DNA from: a virus
Length of the DNA: 22,473 nt
Reading direction: 5' to 3' (one strand)
IMG/VR virus record: IMGVR_UViG_3300049001_000015
Coordinates: 1-22,473 of that record
Shown here: positions 6,500-14,066 of the stretch, in pieces
Layout of the letters: each line of letters starts with the position of its first letter
How positions within the stretch are numbered: the stretch's first letter is position 1
Translations under genes and position numbers: made by a program
The notes under the pieces: model-generated
What the model saw: the letters and a program-made list of their open reading frames with translations, nothing else
Told to the model about the DNA's origin: nothing
Database searches by the model: none

Positions 6500-6952
6500 A
6501 TGGCAGGCGGAACGCGATCGGTCCGGGTCACCGGGTTGAACGAGGTCATCCGCGCGCTGCACAACCTGCCGGGGCAGGCGCAGCGGGAGGCCCGCCGCGG
6601 TGCCGTGAAGGTGTCGCGGGACCTCGCGAACCTCATCGGGGCTGCCGGCCGCGCGAGCGACCGGCAGTCCGCGCGGGCGTCGCGGACGGTGCGGACGGCG
6701 ACGGCCGGGCTCAACCCGAACGTGACCGCCGGGCCGCACCCGCTGCTGTTCGGTAGTGAGTTCGGGGTGATCGCTCGGTTCGGCTGGTACCGGAAGGGCC
6801 GCTACCACGACTCGCCTAAGCGGCAGTTCCGGGGCCGCACGGCGGGGAACGTGGGGTATTGGTTCTTCCCGACCGCGAAGGCGGAGAACCCGGGCTTGCG
6901 CGGGGCGTATCAGGAGATGGCCGACGCGATCATCCGCGACTGGTCGGCGTAG
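6500..6952 (+). CDS. HK97 gp10-like minor tail / tail-completion protein
   Basis: A 150-residue basic protein from ATG 6500, six bases after the end of the chaperone frame. It has an N-terminal helical part (GLNEVIRALHNLPGQAQREA) and then a segment with PHPLLFGSEFGVIARFGW, KRQFRGRTAGNVGYWFFP and a C-terminal helix GAYQEMADAIIRDW. The 'LLFGSEFG ... QF ... GYWFFPT' pattern is typical of HK97 gp10 family proteins of actinophages. Those proteins act at the head-tail junction or in tail completion. Location between the chaperones and the tape measure is unusual, since gp10 genes commonly precede the tube gene. The tape measure starts four bases after its stop. Confidence 0.65.
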   Translation: MAGGTRSVRVTGLNEVIRALHNLPGQAQREARRGAVKVSRDLANLIGAAGRASDRQSARASRTVRTATAGLNPNVTAGPHPLLFGSEFGVIARFGWYRKGRYHDSPKRQFRGRTAGNVGYWFFPTAKAENPGLRGAYQEMADAIIRDWSA

Positions 6953-6955
6953 CGG

Positions 6956-9900
6956 ATGGCGTCCACCCGGTCGACGATCGAGATCGAGATCCGCGCTGCG
7001 GTCGAGTCCTTCCGGGACGCGACCCGCGGCGCCGAGGTGCAGCTACGGCGGATGGCCTCCGCGGTCGACGACAACGAGAAGGCGTTCGACCGGTGGGGCA
7101 AGGGCATCGGCATCGTGTTGAAGGCGATCGGCGCGATGGGCGCGGTCGGCAACGTAGTGGGGTTGGTCGCTGGGCTGACGACGACGATCGTCAACTTGCT
7201 ACCGGCTGCCCTCATCCTGCCGGGCGCGCTGGTCTCGGCCGCGGTCGCGATGGGCGTGTTCAAGCTGGCGACGTCCGGGGTCGCGGACGCGCTCGGCGGC
7301 GACGCGGACGCGATGGCCAAGCTCGCGCCGTCCGCGCGGGCGTTCGTCGGGCAGATCAACGCGCTCAAGCCCGCGTTTGATTCGCTGCGCAAGTCGGTGC
7401 AGCAAAAGTTCTTCGAGAACTTCGCGGGCGACGTCAAGAACCTGTCGGGCGTCTACCTGCCGATCTTGAACCGGCTACTGCCTCCGATCGCGGAGGAGTT
7501 CAACCGGATGGGGCGCAGCATCACCCGTGCCCTGTTCGAGGCGCCCGCGCAGGACGACATCTCGCTCATCTTGGAGAACGTGGCGCTCACGCTGGGCAAC
7601 GCCCGGCAGTCGCTCGGCCACTTCGTGTCGGGGTTCATCGGCCTGGCCGCGGTCGGCTCGAACTACATCGTCCCGATCGGGACGGCGATCGACGGGGTCG
7701 CGTTCAAGTTCAAGCACTGGGTTGACCAGGGCATCGAGACCGGGACTCTCATGGAGTCCATCGAACGCGCGCTCGCGGGTTTCAAGTTGCTGGGCGAGAT
7801 CGCGACGAACATCGGCGGGATCATCGCCGCGGTGTTCCGCGGGTTGGCGACCGGGCCGCAGCAGGACTTCCTCACGGCGCTCCGCGACTCGACGCAGGCG
7901 TTGCAGGACTTCCTTAATCAGGGGGACACGCAGGGGCAGTTGGGTGCGCTGGGGCAGGCGTTCGCCACGATCTCCGAGGTCACCCGGACGGTGTTCCTCG
8001 AAGCGCTGCGGCAGTTGTTCCCGATCGCGGCTCAGCTCGCGCCGGTGTTCGCGGAGATCGCCCGCACGGTGGGCGACCTGTTCGTGAACGCGCTCAGGAT
8101 CGTGGGGCCGATCTTGTTGCAGGTCGCGACGTTCCTGAACGAGAACAAGACGGCGATAGGTGATCTTGCCCCGCTGGTCATCGGGCTGTGGGCGGCGTTC
8201 AAGGGCGCGTCGATCTTGAACTCGGCGATCACCGGGCTGCGCGGACTGAGCACCGCTCTCGGCGGACCGATCAACCTGTTGAAGGCCGGCGGGATCGTGG
8301 CGCTCGGTGCGCTCGCGGTGAAGCTGGACGAGATCAACGTGGCGACCGCGAAGTCGGAGGGTCGCCCGCTGAACGAGATGGAGGACGACCTCAACAACCT
8401 CGTCGGCGCGGGCCGGCAGTTGTTGACCTTGGACTTCAGCGGGATCTTTTCCGACATCGGGTCCGAATGGGACACGGTCGTCACCAAGTTCCAAACGGGC
8501 GAATCGCCCATCGGCGCGTTCTTCCAGCGGCTGGTCGCGTCGATCGACCAGACCGGCCAGTCCTTCGCGACGATCGGGACGTTCATCGCGAACTTTGTGA
8601 CCACGACCGGCCAGTCCTTCGCGACCATCGGAACCGCGATCGCGACCGGGTTCACCACCGCCGTAACCGCGGTCGGGAACTTTTTCACCGTCACCATCCC
8701 GGGCCTCGTCACGACCGGGCTGTCCACCGTGGGGACGGCCATCTCGACGGCGTTCACGAACGTGACGACCACGGTCGGGACGTTCTTTACCAACCTCGGC
8801 ACGTCGATGCTCACCGGCGCCACCACAGCGTGGCAAGGCGTGATCGACTTTTTCTCGCAGACGCCGGGGCAGATCGGTTTCGCGATCGGCGCCGCGATCG
8901 GCGACGTGATCTCGTGGGGGATCAACCTCGCGACCGCGTTCGGGACAGCCGCGCTGAACGCCGGAACCCAGTTCGTGACCGGCGTGCAGACGTTCCTGAC
9001 GAACGCGGTCACGTTCGTATCGGAACTCCCCGGCCGGATCGGCGCGGCGCTCGCCTCGCTCGCCGCGACCCTGCAAGCGAAGGCGGTCGAGGCGGGGACC
9101 GCGTTCCTGACGTGGCTCGGGAACCTGTTCACCGACACGACCACCCGGGCGCAGCAGGTGCCGGCCGACGTCGGCAACGCGGTCGCCAACACGGCGACGA
9201 CGCTGCGCGACCGGGCGATCGAGGCCGGGACCCAGTTCCTGACGTGGATCTCCAACAAGTTCACCGAGACGGTCACCTACGTGAACGGTGTCCCCGGCCG
9301 GATCGGTGCGGCGATCGCCGAGGTCGTCCCGGTCCTGCTGCAAAAGGCGCAGCAGGCCGGGCAATCGTTCATCGACGGGGTAACGACCAAGTTCAACGAG
9401 GCCATCGCCTACGTGAACGGCATCCCCGGCCGGATCAGCGCAGCGATCGGCAACCTGGGGAACCTGCTGGTCAACGCCGGACGGTCGGTCATCGACGGCC
9501 TGTTGAACGGGATCAAGAGCGGGTATCAGTCGATGATCTCGTTCGTCGACGGGATCGCCGCAGGCATCGCCGCCCACAAGGGCCCGCTGTCCTTCGACAA
9601 GGTCGTGCTCCGGCCGGCCGGGCTCGCGCTCATGGACGGTTTGCTCGGCGGGATCCGCGACGGCAACGATGACGTGCAGCGGTTCGTGTCGGGGATCGCC
9701 GCCCAACTCGCCGACCCGTTCGCGGCCAACCTCACCGGCTCGGCGCTGACCGTGTCCACGCTCCCGACCCCGGCGTCGACCCTGGCGGCGACCGCGCAGT
9801 CGCAGGCGATGGACCGGCTCATCTCGGCGATCGGTAACCAGGCGGTCAAGGTCGATGTGATGCTCGACGGGCAGCCGTTCGCGGCGATGGTGACGACCGC

Positions 9901-9964
9901 GGTCGTCGAGCAGGACCGCGAGTCCGCCCGCATCGTGAAGGCGGGGGGCGGCACGTCATGGTGA
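6956..9964 (+). CDS. Tape measure protein
   Basis: A 1002-residue protein, the longest single frame in the main strand. ATG 6956 follows the previous stop by three bases; the ribosome binding site is weak, so coupling is likely. The N-terminal part is charged helix. A long hydrophobic stretch follows at about residues 60-105 (GNVVGLVAGLTTTIVNLLPA and on), as in tape measures that insert into the host membrane. The middle is Ala/Thr-rich helix and hydrophobic segments. TGQSFATIGT occurs twice, 18 residues apart (about 8551 and 8605). From residue 687 there are four tandem 44-residue repeats, then a C-terminal part with GPLSFDKVVLRPAG. The protein sets tail length. At about 1.5 angstrom per residue it would suggest a tail near 150 nm, which is a rule-of-thumb estimate. 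Confidence 0.92.
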   Translation: MASTRSTIEIEIRAAVESFRDATRGAEVQLRRMASAVDDNEKAFDRWGKGIGIVLKAIGAMGAVGNVVGLVAGLTTTIVNLLPAALILPGALVSAAVAMGVFKLATSGVADALGGDADAMAKLAPSARAFVGQINALKPAFDSLRKSVQQKFFENFAGDVKNLSGVYLPILNRLLPPIAEEFNRMGRSITRALFEAPAQDDISLILENVALTLGNARQSLGHFVSGFIGLAAVGSNYIVPIGTAIDGVAFKFKHWVDQGIETGTLMESIERALAGFKLLGEIATNIGGIIAAVFRGLATGPQQDFLTALRDSTQALQDFLNQGDTQGQLGALGQAFATISEVTRTVFLEALRQLFPIAAQLAPVFAEIARTVGDLFVNALRIVGPILLQVATFLNENKTAIGDLAPLVIGLWAAFKGASILNSAITGLRGLSTALGGPINLLKAGGIVALGALAVKLDEINVATAKSEGRPLNEMEDDLNNLVGAGRQLLTLDFSGIFSDIGSEWDTVVTKFQTGESPIGAFFQRLVASIDQTGQSFATIGTFIANFVTTTGQSFATIGTAIATGFTTAVTAVGNFFTVTIPGLVTTGLSTVGTAISTAFTNVTTTVGTFFTNLGTSMLTGATTAWQGVIDFFSQTPGQIGFAIGAAIGDVISWGINLATAFGTAALNAGTQFVTGVQTFLTNAVTFVSELPGRIGAALASLAATLQAKAVEAGTAFLTWLGNLFTDTTTRAQQVPADVGNAVANTATTLRDRAIEAGTQFLTWISNKFTETVTYVNGVPGRIGAAIAEVVPVLLQKAQQAGQSFIDGVTTKFNEAIAYVNGIPGRISAAIGNLGNLLVNAGRSVIDGLLNGIKSGYQSMISFVDGIAAGIAAHKGPLSFDKVVLRPAGLALMDGLLGGIRDGNDDVQRFVSGIAAQLADPFAANLTGSALTVSTLPTPASTLAATAQSQAMDRLISAIGNQAVKVDVMLDGQPFAAMVTTAVVEQDRESARIVKAGGGTSW
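9014..9541 (+). repeat. Four tandem 44-residue repeats in the tape measure protein
   Basis: Units begin at 9014, 9146, 9278 and 9410, each 132 bases long, and a partial fifth starts at 9542. Each starts with a variant of YVNGVPGRIGAAI (FVSELPGRIG, RAQQVPADVG, YVNGVPGRIG, YVNGIPGRIS). Forty-four residues equal four hendecads, which fits a long helical bundle. The DNA copies have diverged, so this is an old expansion. Confidence 0.8.
9751..9760. repeat. CGTGTCCACG site in the tape measure gene
   Basis: An exact copy read as GTG TCC ACG (Val-Ser-Thr). A one-mismatch copy (GGTGTCCACG) lies 300 bp further on at 10051-10060, inside the next gene. Confidence 0.7.
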
Positions 9965-11448
9965 TGCGAACGAACCTCGCCATCCGGCCGAGCGTGAAGG
10001 TCTCGGCTACGAATTGGTTCGGGCCGTCCGGGTGGGCGCGGATCGCGACCGGTGTCCACGCGTCGCTGCCGCGGACGACCGCGTTCGCCGGGACCACCGC
10101 CGGGGACATCCAAACCGACCGGGCCACGTGCATCCCGGGGAAGTGGTACGTCTACTCGCTGTCGGTGCGGTTCGTGTCCGCATCGAACGACGTCGAGACG
10201 TCAACCCACTGGTACACCGGCGACTCGACGTTCCTGCGCTCCGACGACGGGAACGTCTACAACCAAGCGGGCGGGACGACGAAGCGCGTCGTATCCGGGG
10301 TGGTGCAGGCACCCGCGGATGCGTCGACGATCCGCCCGAACCTGTTCGGGATCGACGCGTCCGCGCAGTGCACCGCTCTCCTGATCGAGCAGTACGACAC
10401 GGAGGCCGACGCGCTCGCCGCGCTGCCGAACCACTCCGACCCCGCCTACTACTTCGACGGCGACGGCAACGGGGTCGGCTCGACCAGCGGCGGCACGTAC
10501 GCGTGGACGGGAACGGACGGGGCGTCGACGTCGACGTTCACGTTCTCGGTGTCCCCCGTCCTGTCCGGGCTGCTGCCGGCGCCGGTCGGGCACATCGTCA
10601 CGCAGCGGGAGGCGCTCGGGTTCGTCCTGTCCGGGGAACTGCCGGCGCCGCTCGGCGCGATCGGGTTGTTCGTCACCATCCGGTACGACGAGACCCGCGG
10701 CCGGGTCCGGGTGAACGCGTCGGGCATGACCCCGGATGTGGTGCGGGTGGTGGTGTCGTCTCGGCGGCTCGGCACGTCGCGGTGGGCGGAGGTCCGGGGT
10801 GGGCGGGTCGGGGTGACCGCGGGCGCGATGGTCCGCACGGTCGACGACTACGAGTTCATCGCGGGCGAGGGCGTCGAGTACCGGATTCAAGCGCTGACGT
10901 CGGTCGAGGGTCAGCCGGACGTGGTGGTGCAGACCCGGACGGGGCGGATCGAGGAGACCCGCGACGAGGTGTGGATCAAGTTCATCGCGACGCCGTACCG
11001 GAACAAGCGGGTTGTCCTCACGAATTGGTCGAGGGTGGCCCGGAAGTCGCGGGTTGCGCTGTACGACGTCAACGGGAAGCCGCAGCCGACCGCGGTCACC
11101 GACGTGCACACCGGGCGGCAGTTCTCCGTGGACATCGTCACCCACAACTTGGCCGACCGGGACGCGCTCGATGCGGCGCTCGGGACGGGGGTGCCGATCT
11201 TCTTTCAGGCCCCGACGTCGGTGGCGTGCCCGTCGATGTACGCGGTCATCGGCGACTACGACTACGGCCGGCCGGGGAAGTCGCAGCGGTCTCTGCGGTC
11301 GGTGTTTACCGTGCAGTTGATCGAGATCAGCGCGCCGCCGCCGAGCGTGGTCGGGCTCGGGTTGACCTACGGCGTGCTGCGCACGCTGTACGGATCGTAT
11401 GGGGACCTGCGGGACGCGGTCGCCACCTACGCCGACTTGAACGGGTAG
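9958..11448 (+). CDS. Minor tail protein, probably distal tail / tail-tip
   Basis: A 496-residue protein. ATG 9958 overlaps the tape measure end and has a G6 tract nine bases upstream; ATG 9964 (TGATG with the stop) is an in-frame alternative. Residues about 1-190 look like a carbohydrate-binding beta sandwich: NLAIRPSVK, GKWYVYSLSVRF and YYFDGDGNG are typical of CBM4/9-like modules in phage tails. Then come two similar segments, SGLLPAPVG and SGELPAPLG. Residues about 250-480 form a beta-rich domain (GRVRVNASGM, VEYRIQALTSVEGQ, KRVVLTNWSRVARKSR) typical of actinophage minor tail proteins that follow the tape measure. It probably starts the tail tip and may bind cell-wall sugars. The sugar-binding role is inference. 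Confidence 0.8.
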   Translation: MVMRTNLAIRPSVKVSATNWFGPSGWARIATGVHASLPRTTAFAGTTAGDIQTDRATCIPGKWYVYSLSVRFVSASNDVETSTHWYTGDSTFLRSDDGNVYNQAGGTTKRVVSGVVQAPADASTIRPNLFGIDASAQCTALLIEQYDTEADALAALPNHSDPAYYFDGDGNGVGSTSGGTYAWTGTDGASTSTFTFSVSPVLSGLLPAPVGHIVTQREALGFVLSGELPAPLGAIGLFVTIRYDETRGRVRVNASGMTPDVVRVVVSSRRLGTSRWAEVRGGRVGVTAGAMVRTVDDYEFIAGEGVEYRIQALTSVEGQPDVVVQTRTGRIEETRDEVWIKFIATPYRNKRVVLTNWSRVARKSRVALYDVNGKPQPTAVTDVHTGRQFSVDIVTHNLADRDALDAALGTGVPIFFQAPTSVACPSMYAVIGDYDYGRPGKSQRSLRSVFTVQLIEISAPPPSVVGLGLTYGVLRTLYGSYGDLRDAVATYADLNG

Positions 11449-11450
11449 AG

Positions 11451-11460
11451 CGTGTACACG
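11451..11460. repeat. Perfect palindrome CGTGTACACG over a start codon
   Basis: A perfect 10-bp palindrome that differs from the main repeat at one central base. It covers the GTG start of the next gene. The same 10-mer recurs at 12144-12153 and 13550-13559. Confidence 0.6.
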
Positions 11461-13386
11461 CAGACTCTCCGGTTCCGGCAGACCGTCGTCGGGTCGCACC
11501 TCGCGACGTCGAGGGCGACGCTGCTGTCGACGTTGCAGTTCGGGGCGTCCCCGACGGGTGAGATGTTGCCGCTGCTCGCGGGGAACGTGCGCATGTCGGC
11601 GTCCACGGACGTGAAGGCGACCGCGACGATCACGGTCCCCGGGGATTATTGGGATCTCGTCGGGCCGTACGGCGCGGAAGTATTCCTCGAACGCGGTGTC
11701 GGGTTCGGCGACGGCACGTCGGAGTTGATCCCGCTCGGGTACTACCGCATCGACAAGCGGGCGCAGGAGTCCCGCCCGTTCGGGCCGATCGTCCTCGACC
11801 TGTCCGACCGGATCGCGCAGATGCAGCAGTGCCGCGCGGTGTACCCGTGGCAGGTGCCGGCGGCGACGACGCACCGGCAGGTGGTGGCGGCGCTCATCAA
11901 CGGGGCCGCGGACGGGGTCGGGACGTACGGCATGTACGGGCCGGACGCCCCGGACATCCCGGTCGATTGGTCGCTCGCCGGGTACGACCCGGACGCGACG
12001 ACGGTCGGGAACGATGTCGCGTTCGACGACTCGGCGTACGACTTCCTCGCCAAGTTGGTCGGCGCGAAGGGCGCGACGCTGAGGTTCAACGAGGACGGCG
12101 GGCTCGCCGTGGTGGCGCTCGAACCGGCCGCGGACGCGCTCGCCGTGTACACGATCTACGAGGGTGTGAACGGGACGTTGGTCAAGGCGTCCCGCAGCGA
12201 CGACCGGACCGGCGTGTACAACATGGTCCGGGCGGAGGGCTCGGACCCGGCGTTCCCCACCGGGTACCGGCTCGCGAGGATCACGGAGGCCACGAACCGG
12301 CTCCGCTGGAATGGGCCGTTCGGGCCGGCAGTCCGGTACTACGCGTCGCCGGTGTTGAAGACGGCGGACGCGGCGACGGAGGCCGCGGAGACGACCCTCG
12401 CGAAGTCGACGGGACTGCCGACGGAGTCGAGCCTGTTCACGGTGCCGAACCCGGCGCTCCGCCCACTGGACAAGGTCAACTCGGTGGTCGGTGGGGTGCA
12501 GGAGAGCCACATCATCGACGAGGTGACGATCCCGCTGCTCCCGGCGGACTCGTCGCCGTTGGCGATCAAGTGCCGGACCACGAACCCGGTCGGGCAGATC
12601 GAGACGGAGATCCCGACCGAGCCGGAGATCCCCGACCCGGAGGACCCGTCCGGCGGGGGCACGACGGACCCGGGCGGCGGCGGCACAGACCCGGGCGGAC
12701 CCGCGGACCCGGCGGACGGGACGCAGATCGCTGTTCTCGCAAACTGGGGCGCGGTCATCGACGGCGACGAGTGCAACGGCACCGGCCGGCCGTCGGCGGA
12801 CAAGTGGGGGCTGTACGACGGCGCGGGCCACGACGGCAACGGGCGCCGGGTGGCGTCGGCGTGGAACTACCACGACGGGATCTTGACCTGCCACGGCGAC
12901 GGGAACGGCAACACCGGCGGGGCGGCGTTCCACCGCGGTTCGATGGGGTACCGGATCGAGGTCCGGGCTCGGGTGTACAACACCGCGAACGACGGTGGCG
13001 ACAGGTATCACCCGGTGTTGATCCTGTGGCCGGACTCGGACCAGTGGCCGCAGGGCGCGGAGTACGACTACTTCGAGTGCGACGAGGGGGACTCGTCGTC
13101 CGGCGGGTTCATGCACCTGCCGAACCACCAGCCGTACCGTCAAGACGCGTTCGACATCCCGGTGGACATCACGCAGTGGCACAACTACGCGTGCGAGTGG
13201 AACCCGTCCGCACAAACGCTTAAGCAATGGACAGACGGAACCATTCGATACAATGGTTCCGGTCGGGTTGCACAAGCGCCGGGGCCAATGCACCCAACAA
13301 TTCAGCTTGACAATTTCGGTGGCGATCCACGATCCGCGAATTTCGATATCGCGTGGGTGCGCATCTACGCTAAGCCGAACGCATGA
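11452..13386 (+). CDS. Tail protein: DUF5047-like domain fused to GH16-type glycoside hydrolase
   Basis: A 644-residue protein from GTG 11452, three bases after the previous stop. Residues 1 to about 385 match the layout of DUF5047-type actinophage tail proteins: ATATITVPGDYWDLVGPYG, SELIPLGYYRIDKRAQES, DLSDRIAQMQ, then HRQVVAALINGAADG. A Pro/Gly/Asp linker follows (about 386-420). Residues about 425-644 form a GH16 (laminarinase-like) beta-jellyroll: ADKWGLYDGAGHDG, DGILTCHGDGNGNTGGA, GYRIEVRARVY, then EYDYFE, which has the family's E-x-D-x-x-E signature (Glu537, Asp539, Glu542 as the catalytic set), and HNYACEWNPSAQ. It would sit at the tail tip and cut a host surface glycan. The substrate is unknown. 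The last 60 codons are much lower in GC than the rest. Confidence 0.87.
   Translation: MYTQTLRFRQTVVGSHLATSRATLLSTLQFGASPTGEMLPLLAGNVRMSASTDVKATATITVPGDYWDLVGPYGAEVFLERGVGFGDGTSELIPLGYYRIDKRAQESRPFGPIVLDLSDRIAQMQQCRAVYPWQVPAATTHRQVVAALINGAADGVGTYGMYGPDAPDIPVDWSLAGYDPDATTVGNDVAFDDSAYDFLAKLVGAKGATLRFNEDGGLAVVALEPAADALAVYTIYEGVNGTLVKASRSDDRTGVYNMVRAEGSDPAFPTGYRLARITEATNRLRWNGPFGPAVRYYASPVLKTADAATEAAETTLAKSTGLPTESSLFTVPNPALRPLDKVNSVVGGVQESHIIDEVTIPLLPADSSPLAIKCRTTNPVGQIETEIPTEPEIPDPEDPSGGGTTDPGGGGTDPGGPADPADGTQIAVLANWGAVIDGDECNGTGRPSADKWGLYDGAGHDGNGRRVASAWNYHDGILTCHGDGNGNTGGAAFHRGSMGYRIEVRARVYNTANDGGDRYHPVLILWPDSDQWPQGAEYDYFECDEGDSSSGGFMHLPNHQPYRQDAFDIPVDITQWHNYACEWNPSAQTLKQWTDGTIRYNGSGRVAQAPGPMHPTIQLDNFGGDPRSANFDIAWVRIYAKPNA
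12144..12153. repeat. Second CGTGTACACG palindrome
   Basis: A perfect palindrome inside the DUF5047/GH16 gene, read as GTG TAC ACG (Val-Tyr-Thr). Confidence 0.55.
13205..13380 (+). other. Low-GC patch at the 3' end of the GH16 domain
   Basis: By hand count the 180 bases from 13201 to 13380 are about 55% G+C against roughly 70% around them. The first 60 are only 50%. Codons ending in A or T (ACA, CAA, AAT, CTT, CGA, ATT) cluster here and are rare elsewhere in the window. The reading frame is intact and the encoded GH16 end is normal in type. This points to recent recombination within the domain. Confidence 0.7.
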
Positions 13387-13676
13387 GCACCCCCGGCTAC
13401 CCCACGACCCCGCTCGGCGCGGCGCAGTCCGGCGCGCTCGCCCGGACCATCGTCGCACCCGGCGGCGGCCGGCCCCTCGACCTGTTCGGCGGCTACCTGC
13501 TCACGTGGGACGGCGGCACCTACGAGAACACCGTCTCGATCGGCGCCACCGTGTACACGAACCTTGCGTGCCTGGCGCCGACCCTGCTCGCGGTGGGCCC
13601 GGTCCTGTTGATCCGCACCCGCGCACGGCCGATCATTCTCGGCAGGATCTACCAAGCAGCCGTGGACACGGCGTAG
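13383..13676 (+). CDS. Small tail protein, OB-like beta barrel
   Basis: A 97-residue protein from ATG 13383, overlapping the previous stop by four bases (ATGA). After a Pro/Gly-rich N-terminus it contains YLLTWDGGTYENTVSIG, VYTNLACLAPTLLAVG, PVLLIRTRARPIILGRIY. The pattern (strand, dynamic loop, 'VGPVLLIR', '.IILGRI') is seen in small beta-barrel proteins encoded with phage tail-tip genes. A structural adaptor role is inference. Two sites lie in it: the palindrome CGTGTACACG at 13550-13559 and the main repeat at 13661-13670. The latter ends four bases before the stop codon. Confidence 0.7.
   Translation: MSTPGYPTTPLGAAQSGALARTIVAPGGGRPLDLFGGYLLTWDGGTYENTVSIGATVYTNLACLAPTLLAVGPVLLIRTRARPIILGRIYQAAVDTA
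13550..13559. repeat. Third CGTGTACACG palindrome
   Basis: A perfect palindrome, read as GTG TAC ACG in the 97-residue tail gene, 111 bp before the exact repeat copy at 13661. Confidence 0.55.
13661..13670. repeat. CGTGGACACG site at the end of a tail gene
   Basis: An exact copy just before the TAG stop at 13674-13676, with the strong ribosome binding site AGGAGG of the next gene immediately after. A one- to two-mismatch copy (GATGGACACG) is at 13735-13744. Confidence 0.65.
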
Positions 13677-13687
13677 GAGGACGGACC

Positions 13688-14056
13688 ATGGCTGTCGGAC
13701 TGAGCGCAACCCTGGCGAACGCGATGCTCGCCGTGATGGACACGCTCGGGTACGAGTACGTCCAGTTCCACACGGAGGACCCCGGCCCGAACGGAACCGC
13801 GAACATCGCCGGGCTGTCCACCCGCCAACTCGTCGAGTGGGCAACCCCCGCGTCCGGGATCATCGCGATCACCGACCCGATCCCGCTCACCGCGGTTCCG
13901 GCGACCGAGCGGTGGAAGTACTTCACCACGTGGACCGCGCTCAGCGGCGGCACGTTCGGCGCGTCCGGGGTGTGCACCGCATCCGGGGTCACCGCGGGCG
14001 ACAACGTCACGATCGACCCGGAGAGCGTGACGTTCACGTTCCCGATCGCGAGCTAG
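13688..14056 (+). CDS. Tail fiber-associated protein (Gp80-like)
   Basis: A 122-residue protein from ATG 13688 with a strong AGGAGG at 13675-13680. The frame is open upstream to 13253 but that overlaps real genes. It begins with a helix (ATLANAMLAVMDTLGY) and then has FHTEDPGPNGTANIAG, STRQLVEWATPASG, and a beta-rich end KYFTTWTALSGGTFG ... VTIDPESVTFTF. The pattern 'HT.DPGP.G...I.G...YA/STRQ.V.W..ASG' matches the small tail fiber-associated proteins called Gp80-like in actinophages. It likely belongs to the tail-tip fiber complex. The next gene starts eleven bases after the stop. Confidence 0.75.
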   Translation: MAVGLSATLANAMLAVMDTLGYEYVQFHTEDPGPNGTANIAGLSTRQLVEWATPASGIIAITDPIPLTAVPATERWKYFTTWTALSGGTFGASGVCTASGVTAGDNVTIDPESVTFTFPIAS

Positions 14057-14066
14057 GAGGGCGACC

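Noticed and set aside
7902-7980. Possible frameshift or interruption in the tape measure
   Set aside because: The frame is open without break from 6956 to 9964 and the helical pattern continues.
7475-9706. Long reverse frame opposite the tape measure
   Set aside because: It is low-complexity (Arg, Asp, Gly, Val) and lies opposite a clear tape measure gene.
10201-13458. A 1085-residue open frame on the reverse strand
   Set aside because: It lies opposite two well-supported tail genes, has no recognisable domain and is Arg/Pro/Val-rich. Such long antisense frames come from the GC-rich codon bias.
13253-13687. Upstream extension of the Gp80-like gene
   Set aside because: It overlaps the GH16 end and the 97-residue gene. 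ATG 13688 follows a strong AGGAGG.
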